Assembly (NCBI RefSeq): GCF_042466415.1
Contig: NZ_JAXHCH010000002.1
Coordinates: forward strand, 2,542,001 to 2,606,000
DNA from: Albirhodobacter sp042466415
GTDB lineage: Bacteria > Pseudomonadota > Alphaproteobacteria > Rhodobacterales > Rhodobacteraceae
Reading direction: 5' to 3'
Length of the DNA stretch: 64,000 nucleotides
In this document: in pieces, positions 35,376-44,662 of the stretch
Layout of the letters: every line of letters begins with the position of its first letter
Position numbering within the stretch: position 1 is the stretch's first letter
Notes under the pieces: model-generated
The model's input: the letters and a program-made list of their open reading frames with translations, nothing else
What the model was told of the DNA's origin: nothing
Database searches by the model: none
Position numbers and translations under genes: made by a program

Positions 35376-36002
35376 ATGCGCCGACTTATCCTGTGCCTGT
35401 TGTTGCCATTGTTCCTTGCCGCTTGTGGTGCCGAGCCTGTCTGGGCTCCCGATGATGCCGTTCGCAAAGCTGCGTTCTCGTCGGGCGAGGCGCCCTCCAT
35501 TACCCTCTACACCGTGATCAGCAAAAACACCGGCGCGGGCGGGCATTCCTCGTTGCTTATTGATGGCAATGAACGGGTTTTGTTCGATCCGGCCGGCACA
35601 TGGAAATACCCCTACGCCCCCGAGCGTAATGATGTCCATTACGGCATGACGGAGCGGATGCGGAAATTCTACATCGACTATCATGCGCGCGAAGATTGGT
35701 ACGTGAAGGTGCAAAAAGTCTACGTTCCTCTCGACGTGGCCGAGGAACTCCGCCGACGTGTTGAGGCGTACGGCGCAGTGCCTAAATCGATGTGCGCGAA
35801 TTCGGTGAGTTCGAGCCTTCGCGGATTGCCCGGATTTGAGGAAATCTCCCATACGTACTTCCCTGTGCCGTTGTCCGAGATGTTCGGCAAGGTGGACGGC
35901 GTGGTGAGCGAGGATGTCTATGACGGCGATCCGCGCAATGTTCACGGCATCCAAATGATCCGCCCCGATGAGGTTACCCACGGGCGCACAATCGGCGGCT
36001 GA
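35376..36002 (+). CDS. Lipoprotein, possible permuted NlpC/P60-like peptidase
   Basis: The 208-residue protein begins with a lipoprotein signal (LCLLLPLFLAACGAEP; lipobox L-A-A-C, Cys17). A histidine in GAGGHSSLLIDGNE comes first and a cysteine in PKSMCANSVSSSL about 80 residues later. The His-before-Cys order, with the following FDPAGTW, matches the circularly permuted papain-like (YaeF/YiiX) subgroup of NlpC/P60 folds. Cleavage of peptidoglycan or lipid amides would be a possible role. The assignment is structural guesswork from motif order. Confidence 0.65.
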   Translation: MRRLILCLLLPLFLAACGAEPVWAPDDAVRKAAFSSGEAPSITLYTVISKNTGAGGHSSLLIDGNERVLFDPAGTWKYPYAPERNDVHYGMTERMRKFYIDYHAREDWYVKVQKVYVPLDVAEELRRRVEAYGAVPKSMCANSVSSSLRGLPGFEEISHTYFPVPLSEMFGKVDGVVSEDVYDGDPRNVHGIQMIRPDEVTHGRTIGG

Positions 36003-36034
36003 TCTGTCACGCCGATTGAGACGGGAGAGATCGC

Positions 36035-36655
36035 ATGCGGCTTGTGGCGTTGGTCCTTGCAGGCGGCGAAGCGCGTCGGATGGGCGGTGTCGATAAGGCG
36101 CTTCTTGATCTGGGCGGCGCGCCGCTTATTACGCATGTATTGCGCAGGCTGGCGCCACAGATCGCGCCCGTTGCGATTTCCTTCAACGGTGACGCGACCC
36201 ATATCGCCCATTACAGCAAGGCCATCTTGCGCGATACGGTTGTCGGGCAAGGGCCTCTGGGCGGGGTTTTGGCGGGGCTCACATGGGCTGCGGGGATCGG
36301 CGCGGATGCATTGGTGACGGTGCCCGTGGATACGCCGTTTATCCCCTTGGATCTTGTCGCGCGGTTGCGTGCGGCGTCCGTGGAGGGGGGGGCTAGCTAT
36401 GCTCGCAGCGTGGATATTGAGGGGGAGATGCGAGCGCATCCCGCCGTGGCACTTTGGCCGGTCTCGATGCGCGCCGATATTTCACAAGCGCTTGGCGACG
36501 GAGAACGACGCCTCCGCATTGCGTTAAAATCAGCGGCGCATGCCGATTTTCATGACATCCCTGATCCGTTTACCAATCTGAACACCCCCGAGGATCTTGC
36601 GAGGGCGCGGTCCCGTATGATATTTCCTCCGGGGGGAGAAAGTCATGACATTTGA
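36035..36655 (+). CDS. mobA: Molybdenum cofactor guanylyltransferase
   Basis: The 206-residue nucleotidyltransferase shows the MobA signature VLAGGEARRMGGVDKALLDLGG at its N-terminus, with the GTP-binding Gly-rich loop and Lys. GQGPLGGVLAGL and the metal-binding TVPVDTPFIPLDL follow. It attaches GMP to molybdopterin to form MGD, the cofactor form FdsA needs. The stop overlaps the GNAT gene by 11 bases. Confidence 0.95.
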   Translation: MRLVALVLAGGEARRMGGVDKALLDLGGAPLITHVLRRLAPQIAPVAISFNGDATHIAHYSKAILRDTVVGQGPLGGVLAGLTWAAGIGADALVTVPVDTPFIPLDLVARLRAASVEGGASYARSVDIEGEMRAHPAVALWPVSMRADISQALGDGERRLRIALKSAAHADFHDIPDPFTNLNTPEDLARARSRMIFPPGGESHDI

Positions 36656-37259
36656 GATTGAGCGTGGCTTGCCCGCGCAGGGCCGCGCGTCTGCTGTCGC
36701 GCTCTATTGGGGCGCGTTTGGGGGCAAACTCTCGCGTGTTTTGGGGCCCGATCCACGTGGGCTAAAATTTGTCGATCGCGTGCTGGATGTGAATCACGCG
36801 CTCAGTGCGCGGCGCGGCGATGAGCTCATTGGCGTAATCGGGTATCGTTCGGTGCGGGGCGGGCTTGTCTACGGGACGCCTGATGATCTGCGCGCGGTCT
36901 ACGGGCGGTATGGTGCGTTTTGGCGGGGCTTGTGCTTCGCATGGCTGGCACGCGATATCGAGAGCCGCGCATTCATGGTAGATGGGATCGTCGTGCGCCC
37001 TGATTGGCGCGGCCGCGGTGTCGGGGCCGCCTTGGTTGAGGCGGCTTGCATTGAGGCGCGCCGCAGAGGCTATGATTTCGTTCGGCTGGATGTTGTCGCC
37101 AGCAACACGCGCGCCCGCGCGCTCTACGAGCGGATGGGGTTCATCGTCACCCGCGAGCGTCGCAGCCTGATCACGGCTATAACGTTCGGATTTCGTCGGG
37201 TTCTTGTTATGGAAAAATCGATCGCGCCATCCGTCCAGCCTCCGATCGCGCGACCTTAG
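36645..37259 (+). CDS. GNAT-family N-acetyltransferase
   Basis: The 204-residue product carries the acetyl-CoA loop VRPDWRGRGVGAALVEAA (motif A) and LDVVASNTRARALYERMGF (motif B), the usual GNAT C-terminal half. The substrate is unknown. It overlaps mobA by 11 bases, so it is probably cotranscribed. Its stop overlaps by four bases with the stop of the convergent membrane-protein gene. Confidence 0.9.
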   Translation: MTFEIERGLPAQGRASAVALYWGAFGGKLSRVLGPDPRGLKFVDRVLDVNHALSARRGDELIGVIGYRSVRGGLVYGTPDDLRAVYGRYGAFWRGLCFAWLARDIESRAFMVDGIVVRPDWRGRGVGAALVEAACIEARRRGYDFVRLDVVASNTRARALYERMGFIVTRERRSLITAITFGFRRVLVMEKSIAPSVQPPIARP

Positions 37260-38305
37260 TCGAACGTGCCTGTCACGCGGCCCAACAGCATGAAGGCACG
37301 CGCGGTGCGTGTCTCGGCAAGTTCGGCGACCTCTTGATCCGAGGCGTTGGATTCAAATTCCGCGAAAGTTTTGTCGAATTGCCGCAAGAAATGATGCGCG
37401 GCGTCACGGAACACGGGGTCTTGCCGCATTCTGCCTGCGCTCAATGCCAATGAAGAACGGTCACGGACCCCCCCGAGCGCGGCAACTTCGCGCCCGCGTT
37501 CCCCCTTGGCGAATTTCCGCCAGATCTCGGGGCGCGCGCGGTCCGGGCGCAAATCATCCATGTAGATTCCGTCTTGGCTCATCAGGGTAAGAACATCTTG
37601 CGCCGCCCGCACGAGCTTGGACATCGTCCGGTCCTCCAATGCGCGGCGCAGCGCGCGGAAGCCGTCTTTATCCTCGGCATTATCCGGGAAGTTAAGGGCG
37701 CGTACAAAGTCACTCACCGATACGGGCGAGCGCATCTCCTCGGCCGGTGTCCCGAGCGCGAGAACCGGTTGATCTTCGGCTGGGCTGGAAGGGCGCGGCG
37801 CGGCCAGAGCGGCCTTGCGGTTGGCGGAGGGCACGGTGGCCTGTACGTCGCGGCGTGATGTGAATGTCGCCAATGCGGTCTCGGTTTGGCGCGTTGCTTT
37901 GGCGATTTCGTCGAGCTTCTTTTCCATCTGCGGCATTGCGCGGTTGGAATTTTGGGAAACCCATGCCTGCCGCATCGCTTCGACAGATTGCCGCAACTCC
38001 GCAGCCTCTGCGCGCATTTCCCGCGTTACACGGGCAAGAATCGCCGCCACCCAAAACATCGCAATGGGAAGAAAAACTCCGATCAAACCCATTATTGCGC
38101 TGAGGGTGTTCGTGTTTTCGGAGCTTGGCATAAACACATAGAACACGCCGACCAAGCCGAGCCACAAGACACTGAGCGCAAGGGCAATCCACTCGGCTTT
38201 CGTCATCGCGCGCTCAGGCTCACCCGCGCGCGATTGACCGCGCAAACGGGTTTCCAGCGCGGCGCGCGTGGCGGTGTCTTGTGGGCGGGGCTGTTCGGTC
38301 ATCAC
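37256..38305 (-). CDS. Conserved membrane protein with two helices and cytoplasmic coiled coil
   Basis: The 349-residue protein has two membrane segments near residues 38-90 (WIALALSVLWLGLVGVFYVF and LIGVFLPIAMFWVAAILARV). An Ala/Glu/Arg coiled coil follows, then a 200-residue soluble domain (VSDFVRALNFPDNAEDKDG, TMSKLVRAAQDVLTLMSQDG). No catalytic motif is seen. The pattern is of a Rhodobacterales-conserved hypothetical. It lies 16 bases downstream of greA on the same strand and could share its transcript. Confidence 0.75.
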   Translation of the reverse strand: MMTEQPRPQDTATRAALETRLRGQSRAGEPERAMTKAEWIALALSVLWLGLVGVFYVFMPSSENTNTLSAIMGLIGVFLPIAMFWVAAILARVTREMRAEAAELRQSVEAMRQAWVSQNSNRAMPQMEKKLDEIAKATRQTETALATFTSRRDVQATVPSANRKAALAAPRPSSPAEDQPVLALGTPAEEMRSPVSVSDFVRALNFPDNAEDKDGFRALRRALEDRTMSKLVRAAQDVLTLMSQDGIYMDDLRPDRARPEIWRKFAKGERGREVAALGGVRDRSSLALSAGRMRQDPVFRDAAHHFLRQFDKTFAEFESNASDQEVAELAETRTARAFMLLGRVTGTFD

Positions 38306-38321
38306 GAGCCCATCCTAACCG

Positions 38322-38792
38322 TTAGATAAAGCGAATGGCGAGGATTTCGTACGATCTTGATCCGCCGGGGGCTTTCACCTCGACACTATCGCCTTCGTCC
38401 TTGCCGATCAGGGCGCGTGCGATGGGGGATTTGATGTTCAAAAGGCCGCGTTCCAGATCGGCTTCTGGCTCGCCAACGATCTGATAGGTGCGTTCTTCGT
38501 CGGTATCCTCATCAACGAGAGTAACCGTCGCGCCAAATTTGACCGAGCCGGAAAGCTTTTTCGGATCAATGACTTCGGATAGACCGAGGGTCCCTTCGAT
38601 CTCTTTGATGCGGCCTTCGACAAAGCTCTGCTTCTCGCGGGCTGCGTGGTATTCGGCGTTCTCCGAGAGGTCGCCGTGCTCGCGCGCCTCAGCAATCGCC
38701 TTGATCACCGAAGGGCGCTCAACCGATTTGAGTTGTTTCAGTTCTGCATCGAGCGCGTCGTAGCCGGCGCGCGTCAGAAGGATTTTTTCCAT
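38322..38792 (-). CDS. greA: Transcript cleavage factor GreA
   Basis: The 156-residue protein has the N-terminal GreA coiled-coil hairpin with its acidic tip ([20 protein letters not shown]). The C-terminal FKBP-like domain follows ([40 protein letters not shown] [14 protein letters not shown]). It enters the RNA polymerase secondary channel and stimulates cleavage of backtracked RNA. A TTGACT promoter box is visible about 70 bases upstream. Confidence 0.96.
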   Translation of the reverse strand: MEKILLTRAGYDALDAELKQLKSVERPSVIKAIAEAREHGDLSENAEYHAAREKQSFVEGRIKEIEGTLGLSEVIDPKKLSGSVKFGATVTLVDEDTDEERTYQIVGEPEADLERGLLNIKSPIARALIGKDEGDSVEVKAPGGSRSYEILAIRFI

Positions 38793-39099
38793 GGAACAGG
38801 GCCTGTGGTGACTGGCAAATTTTCTTAGCTTTCAGCCTGTAAATCCGGCTTGTCCACCTAAAGTCAAGTGATTGGGGAAAAAAACGGAACAGGTGACGAT
38901 TGGTAAGGAACATCGGGCGCGCATCCGCCGAGAACGGAAAGGCGTTTGCGCAATGCCTTAACAAAGTGCAATCTTTAGCCAAATGATGTCATTCGCCTAA
39001 TTTTATTGCCGTCACGTAGCGCTCAGGATTGCCAGCCATGTGATGCTAGGCTAGCAAACTGCCTGAGAAAATGCGCAGCCAAGACAGGGAGAGCCGAGC
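38793..39099. other. 307-base divergent intergenic region greA / ETF-QO
   Basis: No gene is supported. The stretch is more AT-rich than its surroundings and contains the greA promoter candidate. Near 38941-38957 there is an imperfect dyad around TTGCGCAA. AGGGAG at 39086-39091 serves the ETF-QO start. A minus-strand reading frame of 87 codons overlaps greA but lacks a ribosome site and looks accidental. Confidence 0.5.
38838..38867 (-). promoter_or_regulatory. Candidate sigma-70 promoter of greA
   Basis: On the minus strand TTGACT (38867-38862) is followed after 18 bases by TTTACA (38843-38838), about 46 bases before the greA ATG. The -35 box is good and the -10 box weak. Confidence 0.4.
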
Positions 39100-40761
39100 G
39101 TGGACCAGATCGAACGCGAGTCGATGGAATATGATGTTGTTATCGTAGGCGCGGGGCCGGCTGGGCTTTCTGCGGCGATCCGTTTGAAACAACGCGACGC
39201 CGATCTCAATATCGTTGTTCTCGAAAAGGGCTCTGAGGTCGGGGCGCATATTCTGTCGGGCGCTGTGTTGGACCCTATCGGCCTCGATACGTTGCTGCCG
39301 GATTGGCGGAACATGGGCGCGCCGATCAAGACGGAAGTCAAGAACGATAACTTCTACGTCTTAGGCCCTGCGGGGAGCCTGCGCATCCCGAACTTCCCGA
39401 TGCCGAAGCTTATGTCGAACCACGGCAACTATATCGTCTCGATGGCAAATGTGTGCCGCTGGATGGCGGAGCAGGCGGAAGCACTGGGCGTCGAAATTTT
39501 CCCTGGAATGGCGGCCTCGCAGCTCGTTTGGGCGAAAGACGAGACCGGGCAAGATCGTGTTGCCGGCGTTATCGCGGGCGAGTTTGGCAAAAATCCCGAT
39601 GGCTCCATCGGGGACGGCTATGAGCCGGGGATGGAATTGCTCGGCAAGTATGTTTTCTTGTCGGAAGGTGTGCGCGGGTCTTTGGCGAAGGAAGTCATGG
39701 CGAAATACGATCTTTCTGCTGGGCATTGCCCGCAAAAGTTCGGCCTCGGCATGAAGGAGATCTGGGAGATCGACCCCGCCAAACATCGCGAAGGCACGGT
39801 TACCCATACGATGGGGTGGCCGCTCGGGTCCAATGCCGGTGGCGGATCGTTCGTCTATCATCTCGAAAATAATCAGGTTTATGTCGGTTTTGTCGTTCAC
39901 CTGAATTACGAAAATCCGCACTTGTTCCCTTACATGGAATTCCAGCGTTTCAAGCATCACCCAATGATCGCGGAGCTTTTGGAAGGCGGCAAGCGCGTTG
40001 CTTACGGCGCGCGCGCGATTTCCGAAGGGGGCTGGCAATCGGTGCCGAAGGTTGTCGCACCGGGCGTGGCGTTGCTCGGGTGTTCGGCGGGGCTTGTGAA
40101 CGTGCCACGCATCAAGGGCAATCATAACGCTATGCTCTCGGGTATCGCGGCCGCGAATGCTGCGGCCGATGCCATTGCCGCAGGGCGTATGGGCGACGAG
40201 TTAGCGGCATACGAGGCCGATTTGCGGTCCGGCCCGATCGCGAGCGATCTGAAAAAAGTGCGCAACGTAAAGCCGATGTGGTCGAAGTGGGGGATGTTGC
40301 CATCGCTCGTTTTCGGCGGGTTGGATATGTGGACCAATAGCCTGTTCGGTATTTCGCTGTTCGGGACGCTCAAGCACGGTAAGAACGATGCGGATGCGAC
40401 TGGCAAAGCCAAAGATTTCGCGCCGATCGACTATCCGAAGCCCGATGGCAAGCTGTCGTTCGATCGCCTGACGAACGTGGCCTTCTCGTTTACGAACCAT
40501 GAAGAAAGCCAGCCTTGTCACTTGCACCTCAAAGATGCGTCTGTGCCGGTGAATGTGAACTTGCCTTTGTATGACGAGCCAGCGCAGCGCTACTGCCCTG
40601 CTGGCGTTTACGAAGTGTTGCAAGGAGAGAATGGTCCGAAATTCCAGATCAACTTCCAAAATTGCGTGCATTGCAAAACCTGCGACATCAAAGATCCGTC
40701 GCAGAATATTAATTGGACGACGCCGCAAGGTGGGGATGGTCCGAACTACCCGAACATGTGA
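39100..40761 (+). CDS. Electron transfer flavoprotein-ubiquinone oxidoreductase
   Basis: The 553-residue membrane-associated enzyme starts at GTG, eight bases after AGGGAG; an ATG at 39124 is possible. It has the FAD site VVIVGAGPAGLSAAIRLKQ, the ubiquinone region (SEGGWQSVPKVVAPG), and the C-terminal 4Fe-4S cluster ligands CVHCKTCDIKDPSQNI with the earlier YCPAGVYE. It moves electrons from ETF, reduced by acyl-CoA dehydrogenases like that at 32 kb, into the quinone pool. Confidence 0.96.
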   Translation: MDQIERESMEYDVVIVGAGPAGLSAAIRLKQRDADLNIVVLEKGSEVGAHILSGAVLDPIGLDTLLPDWRNMGAPIKTEVKNDNFYVLGPAGSLRIPNFPMPKLMSNHGNYIVSMANVCRWMAEQAEALGVEIFPGMAASQLVWAKDETGQDRVAGVIAGEFGKNPDGSIGDGYEPGMELLGKYVFLSEGVRGSLAKEVMAKYDLSAGHCPQKFGLGMKEIWEIDPAKHREGTVTHTMGWPLGSNAGGGSFVYHLENNQVYVGFVVHLNYENPHLFPYMEFQRFKHHPMIAELLEGGKRVAYGARAISEGGWQSVPKVVAPGVALLGCSAGLVNVPRIKGNHNAMLSGIAAANAAADAIAAGRMGDELAAYEADLRSGPIASDLKKVRNVKPMWSKWGMLPSLVFGGLDMWTNSLFGISLFGTLKHGKNDADATGKAKDFAPIDYPKPDGKLSFDRLTNVAFSFTNHEESQPCHLHLKDASVPVNVNLPLYDEPAQRYCPAGVYEVLQGENGPKFQINFQNCVHCKTCDIKDPSQNINWTTPQGGDGPNYPNM

Positions 40762-40812
40762 GGTGATGCGGACGAAGCGTTCGCAATTCTCAAAAAATCG
40801 AACGGAAATGCT

Positions 40813-40838
40813 GCGGCGGGCGAGAAATCGTCCGCCGT
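40813..40838 (+). terminator. GC-rich hairpin downstream of ETF-QO
   Basis: GCGGCGGGCGA (40813-40823) pairs with the segment starting TCGTCCGCC (40828-40836) around a GAAA tetraloop, with one G-T wobble, about 50 bases after the ETF-QO stop. It is followed by GTTCTGCTC, a weak T region. Confidence 0.45.
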
Positions 40839-40950
40839 TCTGCTCACAGCTGCGCGAGTCAGACGTTTGTGACCATGTGTGCGGTGTTGGCCGCATTGCC
40901 TTGACGCAGGCACCCCGCTACTTTGCGGGCAAGCAATAAGGAATTCCGCT

Positions 40951-42708
40951 GTGCCAGCACGTCTCGCCCGTTTCCCCGCGTTCCTCCTCGGGGCGTCCCT
41001 TTTTATGACAACGACGCTTTCAACGCCTGCCTTGGCGGAAAATCCCGGCGCCTATCTCGCGGGGCGCGCCGCCGCCGGAGCCAATAATTACGACGTTGCG
41101 GCCGAATATTTCGCGACTGCTTTACTCGCAGATCCGACGAGCCGGTTTTTGCAAGACACAACCGTTTTGATGAACGTCGCGCGCGGCGAATTTGATGCGG
41201 CGCTTGCGCTGTCGAAAGAGATCGGCAGCCTTCCCGATGGCAGCCAAGTCTCCGCTTTGATGTTGCTTGCCGATGATGCAAAGCGCGAAGACTGGTCAGC
41301 GTTGATCGCGCGGATCGATGATGGGGCGAATGTCGGGCCGGTTGTCGCGGGGCTGGTGCGGGCTTGGGCCTATGCGGGGCAAGGCCAGATTTCGGAAGCC
41401 ACTGCGCAATTCGACAAGATGCGCAAGGAGCCGAACTTCGGCGCGCTTGCCTTATACCAAAAGGCGCTCGTGCTTGCGATGGTCGGCGACTTTGGCGGAG
41501 CAGAAGAGATTTTCACCTCGCCCGAAGGGGCGAGCCTGTCGGGCTCACGGCGCGGCTTGATTGCGCGGGTTGAGATCTTGTCGCAGTTGGAACGGAACGA
41601 CGACGCAATCGCGCTGATCGACGAGGCTTTCGCGACCGACCCTGACCCTGCAACCGCAGAGATGCGGGCCGCGCTCGAGAAGGGTGAAACATTGCCTTTC
41701 ACGGCGGTAACGTCACCTGCGCAGGGCGCTGCGGAGGCATTCTTCACCATCGCCGGCGCGTTGGCGGGAGATCGCGAGGAAATCTTCGCTTTGATCTATG
41801 CACGTTTGGGGGAATATCTGCGGCCGGACCATGTCGAGGCGCTTCTCCTGACCGCTGCGATCTTGGAGCAGCATGAGCAATATGAGCTCGCGACCGAGGC
41901 TTATGGGCGCGTCCCTGCGGACCACCCCTCCTATCTGGCGGCCGAGCTTGGCCGTTCGGAAGCTTTGGAATCTGAAGGCAAGCCGGAAGCCGCGCAAGAG
42001 GCGTTGACTGCGCTGAGCAAGGCAAACCCCGATCAGCCTTTGGTCTGGTCGTCGCTCGCCGATCTTTTGCGGCGCACCGAGCGGTATGAGGAGGCGATCG
42101 CCGCCTATAGCAAGTTGATCGACCTCACCAATGAAAGCGGCGGCGCAGGCTGGGTCGCGTTTTACGCGCGCGGGATATCTTATGAGCGTTCGGGCGACTG
42201 GCCGAAAGCCGAGGCCGATTTCCGCAAAGCGTTAGAGCTTGAGCCGGATCAGCCGCTCGTTCTGAATTATCTTGGTTACTTCTATATCGACCGGAATGAG
42301 AATCTCGATGAGGCGCTGTCGATGATCGAACGCGCTGTGGTCGAGCGGCCAGAGGATGGCGCGATTATGGACAGTCTCGGCTGGGGCTTGTTCCGTGTTG
42401 GTCGCTACACCGAGGCTGTGGCCGCGATGGAGGCGGCGGTTGAGTTGATGTCTGATGATAGTTTGGTGAACGATCATCTGGGCGATGTCTACTGGGCCGT
42501 GGGGCGCCAGCGCGAGGCGCGCTTCCAATGGCGCCGCGCTTTGTCGTTTAAGCCTGAGGAAGAAAAAGACGCTGAACGGATGCGCGCGAAAATTGACCGC
42601 GGGCTTGATGCGGTCTTGCGTGAAGAGGGGGCGCCAGCTCTGAAAGAGGTTGCAGCGCCGGCTAAGGCGGACGCCGCCGGTGAGAGCGCGCCTGCGGATG
42701 CCAATTGA
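40951..42708 (+). CDS. Exported tetratricopeptide-repeat protein
   Basis: The start is taken at GTG 40951, nine bases after AAGGA. This gives a clean signal peptide (RFPAFLLGASLFMTTTLSTP then ALA/EN) on a 585-residue protein. An upstream ATG at 40879 has neither. The mature part is a series of TPR helices (for example DVAAEYFATALLADPTS, KAEADFRKALELEPDQ, EALSMIERAVVERPED), ending in an Ala/Pro-rich tail. TPR proteins of this type scaffold periplasmic or outer-membrane complexes. It overlaps the ispE start by 11 bases. Confidence 0.9.
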   Translation: MPARLARFPAFLLGASLFMTTTLSTPALAENPGAYLAGRAAAGANNYDVAAEYFATALLADPTSRFLQDTTVLMNVARGEFDAALALSKEIGSLPDGSQVSALMLLADDAKREDWSALIARIDDGANVGPVVAGLVRAWAYAGQGQISEATAQFDKMRKEPNFGALALYQKALVLAMVGDFGGAEEIFTSPEGASLSGSRRGLIARVEILSQLERNDDAIALIDEAFATDPDPATAEMRAALEKGETLPFTAVTSPAQGAAEAFFTIAGALAGDREEIFALIYARLGEYLRPDHVEALLLTAAILEQHEQYELATEAYGRVPADHPSYLAAELGRSEALESEGKPEAAQEALTALSKANPDQPLVWSSLADLLRRTERYEEAIAAYSKLIDLTNESGGAGWVAFYARGISYERSGDWPKAEADFRKALELEPDQPLVLNYLGYFYIDRNENLDEALSMIERAVVERPEDGAIMDSLGWGLFRVGRYTEAVAAMEAAVELMSDDSLVNDHLGDVYWAVGRQREARFQWRRALSFKPEEEKDAERMRAKIDRGLDAVLREEGAPALKEVAAPAKADAAGESAPADAN

Positions 42709-43600
42709 GGTTTTTGCACCTGCGAAGGTGAATTTGACGCTGCATATCACGGGGCAGAGGGCGGATGGGTATCATCTGCTCGATAGCCTCATCGCATTCG
42801 CGCCGGTCGGAGATCAGCTGCGCGTGGCGACAAGCTCGGCTATGGCGGTGAGCGTCATCGGGCCGGAGGCCGCTGGCGTTCCCACCGATCACCGAAACCT
42901 CGTCTGGCGCGCGCTGGACCTGATGCAGGGCGCGCGCTTTGCGGTGACGTTGGATAAGCATCTGCCGGCGGCTTCGGGGATTGGGGGCGGCTCGTCTGAT
43001 GCTGCGGCGGCTTTGCGCGGCGCGTTTGCGTTGGCGGGGCACAAAGACGCTCATGTGACGCGCGGTCTTTTGCGGTCCGAAACCAGCGGCGGGTCTTATG
43101 ACCTTAACTTGCTCGCATTGGGGGCTGATGTGCCGATGTGCTATCATCCGCGACCGGTACGGGTGCAGGGGATTGGCGAGGACATCACGCCGGTTTCGAT
43201 GCCGCCCCTCCCTGCGATTTTAGTGAATCCGCGGGTTGAGGTGTCGACGCCGCAGGTTTTTCAGGCGCTTACGACCAAGACAAACGCACCTGGCCCGCAA
43301 ACCATTCCGCATTGGCAAGATGCGGCGCAGATGATCGCTTGGCTCGCTGAGCAGCGGAATGATCTTGAGCCGCCTGCGGTCTCATTGCAGCCGGTGATCG
43401 GTCAGGTCCTGGCCAGCCTTCGCGAGCATTGTGATTTTGCGCGGATGTCGGGTTCTGGTGCCACTTGCTTCGGGCTTTGCGCCAATCCGGAGCGCGCGCG
43501 CGAAGCAGCGGCGCTTGTGGCCGCCGCGCATCCTGACTGGTGGGTGCGGTTCGGGATGCTGGGCGATCAAACCGCGCTATCGGCGCCGCGGACCGCTTAA
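42698..43600 (+). CDS. ispE: 4-diphosphocytidyl-2-C-methyl-D-erythritol kinase
   Basis: The 300-residue GHMP kinase starts MPIEVFAPAKVNLTLHITG, the standard IspE N-terminus with the catalytic Lys. The phosphate loop PAASGIGGGSSDAAAAL is intact, as is the C-terminal FARMSGSGATCFGLC. It phosphorylates CDP-methylerythritol in the MEP isoprenoid pathway. The isoprenoid theme continues with the convergent polyprenyl synthase six bases away. Confidence 0.95.
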   Translation: MPIEVFAPAKVNLTLHITGQRADGYHLLDSLIAFAPVGDQLRVATSSAMAVSVIGPEAAGVPTDHRNLVWRALDLMQGARFAVTLDKHLPAASGIGGGSSDAAAALRGAFALAGHKDAHVTRGLLRSETSGGSYDLNLLALGADVPMCYHPRPVRVQGIGEDITPVSMPPLPAILVNPRVEVSTPQVFQALTTKTNAPGPQTIPHWQDAAQMIAWLAEQRNDLEPPAVSLQPVIGQVLASLREHCDFARMSGSGATCFGLCANPERAREAAALVAAAHPDWWVRFGMLGDQTALSAPRTA

Positions 43601-43605
43601 CGTTG

Positions 43606-44607
43606 TCAGCGCAGGCGCGCCACGACGTAATCTGCGATATCGTCCAACATTCCTCGCAGGCTCGAATCGGGCAGCGTCTGCAGCGCGTCACGAGCTTTAT
43701 CCGCCCATTGCACTGCCGCGGTGCGGGTTGCATTGAGCGTGCCATGCTTTGTCATCAGAGCGATGGCATGTTCGAGATCGCCGTCGTCCTGCTGCCCTTT
43801 TTCGATCGTGCGCTGCCAGAACGCGCGTTCCTCAGCATCTGCCAAAGCGACGGCTTTGATGACCGGCATCGTTAGCTTGCGCTCGCGGAAGTCATCGCCC
43901 GTATTCTTTCCCATCGCTTCGAGTGTGGCGCTGTAGTCAAGCAAGTCATCCGCGATTTGGAACGCAATTCCCAGAGCGTCGCCGTAGACACGCAGCGCGT
44001 CGATCTGCTCCTTGGGAGCGTTTGCCAAAACGCCGCCGACTTCCGTGGCCGCAGCAAACAGGGCCGCGGTTTTTCCGCGGATGACGTTCAAATAGATGTC
44101 TTCGCTCGTCGCAAGATCTTGCGCTGCGGTGAGTTGCAATACCTCGCCCTCGGCAATAACGGCGGAGGCATTCGACAGGATCGAAAGCACCTGCATGTCA
44201 TTCGCCGCCGTCATCAACTGGAAGGCGCGTGCAAAGAGGTAATCACCGACGAGGACGCTGGATTTATTATCCCACAGCAAGTTCGCCGTTGGTCTGCCGC
44301 GGCGCTGGGCGCTTTCGTCAACAACGTCATCATGCAGCAGGGTTGCGGTGTGAATAAACTCAACCGTTGCGGCAAGGTGGATGTGGTAGGGGCCGTCATA
44401 CCCGCACAGTTTTGCCGCCGCCAACGTGAGCATGGGGCGGAGACGCTTGCCGCCTGCCTCAACCAGATGCGCCGTCACCTCAGGGATGCGCGGCGCATGT
44501 TCAGAGGCCATGCGCTCGCGGATCAGTGCATTCACCGCTTCCATCTCCGGCGCCAAAGCCTGTGCCAGCCTGTCATGTGGTTTGACCGCTTTATCGTCCA
44601 AGCTCAT
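43606..44607 (-). CDS. Long-chain polyprenyl diphosphate synthase (ubiquinone side chain)
   Basis: The 333-residue trans-prenyltransferase starts MSLDDKAVKPHDR. The first Asp-rich motif is LLHDDVVDESAQRRGRPT and the second is AFQIADDLLDYSA; AGGKRLRPML is also present. The small residues before the first Asp motif suit a long-chain product, probably C50 in this group, for ubiquinone. It would supply UbiA at 21 kb. It diverges from the DUF2007 gene over 55 bases. Confidence 0.94.
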   Translation of the reverse strand: MSLDDKAVKPHDRLAQALAPEMEAVNALIRERMASEHAPRIPEVTAHLVEAGGKRLRPMLTLAAAKLCGYDGPYHIHLAATVEFIHTATLLHDDVVDESAQRRGRPTANLLWDNKSSVLVGDYLFARAFQLMTAANDMQVLSILSNASAVIAEGEVLQLTAAQDLATSEDIYLNVIRGKTAALFAAATEVGGVLANAPKEQIDALRVYGDALGIAFQIADDLLDYSATLEAMGKNTGDDFRERKLTMPVIKAVALADAEERAFWQRTIEKGQQDDGDLEHAIALMTKHGTLNATRTAAVQWADKARDALQTLPDSSLRGMLDDIADYVVARLR

Positions 44608-44662
44608 CACGTTTTTCCCGTCTCTCTCGACAGGGGCGATGGTTGCCCCTAAATCTCGGTAT

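Noticed and set aside
38719..38982. Minus-strand frame of 87 codons overlapping the start of greA
   Set aside because: It overlaps greA out of frame, lacks a ribosome site, and is Arg-rich without a recognisable domain.
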